A stretch of 64,000 nt of DNA. It comes from Prescottella sp. R16. Lineage in GTDB: Bacteria; Actinomycetota; Actinomycetes; Mycobacteriales; Mycobacteriaceae. This document shows positions 63,387 to 64,000 of this stretch, piece by piece. Below the pieces are notes generated by a model. The model did no database searches and was not told the origin of the DNA. It was given only the letters and a program-made list of their open reading frames with translations. The stretch lies in the NCBI RefSeq assembly GCF_030656875.1, contig NZ_CP130943.1:2046001-2110000 (forward strand), read 5' to 3'. The position numbers were made by a program, and so were the translations under genes. How positions within the stretch are numbered: the stretch's first letter is position 1; the number at the start of each line of letters is the position of its first letter.

Positions 63387-64000
63387 CATCCATCACCGTC
63401 GCGACACCGCCGCTGACCGGCCCCGAATTCGGTTCCTACGCCACCGACGAGGTCACCTGGTTGCTCAAGGACCTCTCCGCACTCGACCTCGAGGCCGACG
63501 TCGCCGCCCGCGAGAAGGCCATCCAGGCCGGGACCGCGCACTACGCCGAATCGCTGCCCGTCGAGTATCAGCCGGATGCCGCCTACCGGGAGCTGTTCGA
63601 GACCGCGCTGGCCGACTCCGCACCCCGCCTGGCGCACGCGGTGGGCGCCGTCACCGAACTGTTGCTCGCCGAACGCGGGCCGGACCGGACCCTGGTCTCC
63701 CTGGCCCGTGCCGGCACCCCGATCGGGGTGCTCGTCCGCCGCTGGGCGCACCGGTTCCACGGACAGGCGTGGCCGCACTACACGATCTCGATCGTCCGGG
63801 ACCGCGGCATCGACACCGTCGCCCTCGACCACATCACCGCCCGACACGACCCGGACTCGGTGGTGTTCGTCGACGGCTGGACCGGCAAGGGCGCCATCAC
63901 CCGTGAGCTCACCGCCGCATTGGACGCCTATGCGGACGCCGGTGGTCCGCGGCTGTCCGACGATCTCGCCGTCCTCGCCGACCCCGGCCACTGCGTGCGC
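63383..64000 (+). CDS. StiP / PRTase_1 family protein, N-terminal 206 residues (3' end outside window)
   Basis: The frame is open from ATG 63383, which overlaps the previous stop, to the window edge. It begins MTSITVATPPLTGPEFGSYA and contains DVAAREKAIQAGTAHYAESL, LVSLARAGTPIGVLVRRW and a PRTase-like loop VVFVDGWTGKGAITREL near residue 155, typical of the family called cysteine protease StiP or phosphoribosyltransferase PRTase_1. Such proteins usually run to about 350-400 residues with a PELOTA RNA-binding part. The fragment ends LADPGHCVR. The following genes are probably HAD and ATP-grasp enzymes, which cannot be seen here. Confidence 0.88.
   Translation, partial: MTSITVATPPLTGPEFGSYATDEVTWLLKDLSALDLEADVAAREKAIQAGTAHYAESLPVEYQPDAAYRELFETALADSAPRLAHAVGAVTELLLAERGPDRTLVSLARAGTPIGVLVRRWAHRFHGQAWPHYTISIVRDRGIDTVALDHITARHDPDSVVFVDGWTGKGAITRELTAALDAYADAGGPRLSDDLAVLADPGHCVR

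Overview
The window is dense, GC-rich actinobacterial chromosome. Gene content and order (carB-pyrF-mihF-gmk-rpoZ-coaBC-metK-priA; fmt-rsmB; rpe-ribD-ribE-ribBA-ribH; uvrC-rapZ-yvcK-whiA-gap-pgk-tpiA; secG-ppc), the Walker-less PriA, the actinobacterial integration host factor and a mycofactocin-type dehydrogenase point to Mycobacteriales, most likely Rhodococcus or a close relative. The genus is an inference from family knowledge, not from a marker gene.

Layout. 1-9.1 kb: core nucleotide, coenzyme and replication-restart genes on the plus strand, starting inside carB. 9.2-16.1 kb: a minus-strand four-gene operon (class II HMG-CoA reductase, a small membrane protein, a TctA-like permease, an AtuA-family protein) facing a divergent GAF-PucR regulator; it looks catabolic. 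16.2-20 kb: a small DUF2892 membrane protein under a CsoR/CstR-like operator, then CorA and two CNNM-CBS proteins. 20-25.8 kb: secreted lipase, membrane alpha/beta hydrolase, fmt with a possible translated leader, rsmB and a small conserved protein. 25.9-32.7 kb: phosphoketolase, facing an alcohol dehydrogenase-GH65 phosphorylase pair, then a mycofactocin-type SDR. 32.8-35.4 kb: two unrecognised minus-strand genes bracketed by a 95-bp direct repeat that carries a hairpin. 35.4-40.1 kb: riboflavin genes. 40.2-52.6 kb: uvrC-rapZ-yvcK-whiA, the glycolytic trio, a secreted tyrosine phosphatase, secG and ppc.

52.6-64 kb is the most distinctive part: a Ter-type stress/metal-response cluster. It holds several TerD-superfamily proteins, TerB, a TerC-related DUF475 membrane protein, a TerF-like TerD-vWA protein, a helical protein, and then a tightly overlapping lyase / phosphoribosyltransferase-TRSP / StiP operon that runs off the right edge. 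That last module is the one proposed in the literature to make a nucleoside-like metabolite or to process a modified base. Its upstream control region carries four GGATAGGGG-type repeats spaced at near-helical intervals, and four strong GC hairpins punctuate the sensor genes.

Many genes overlap by 4 bases (ATGA or GTGA), which indicates translational coupling. Several transcription units look leaderless, with a TANNNT hexamer ending about 7 bases before the start codon. I saw no rRNA, tRNA, CRISPR array, insertion sequence or prophage. Homology-based names come from recognising motifs by eye; no database search was run.
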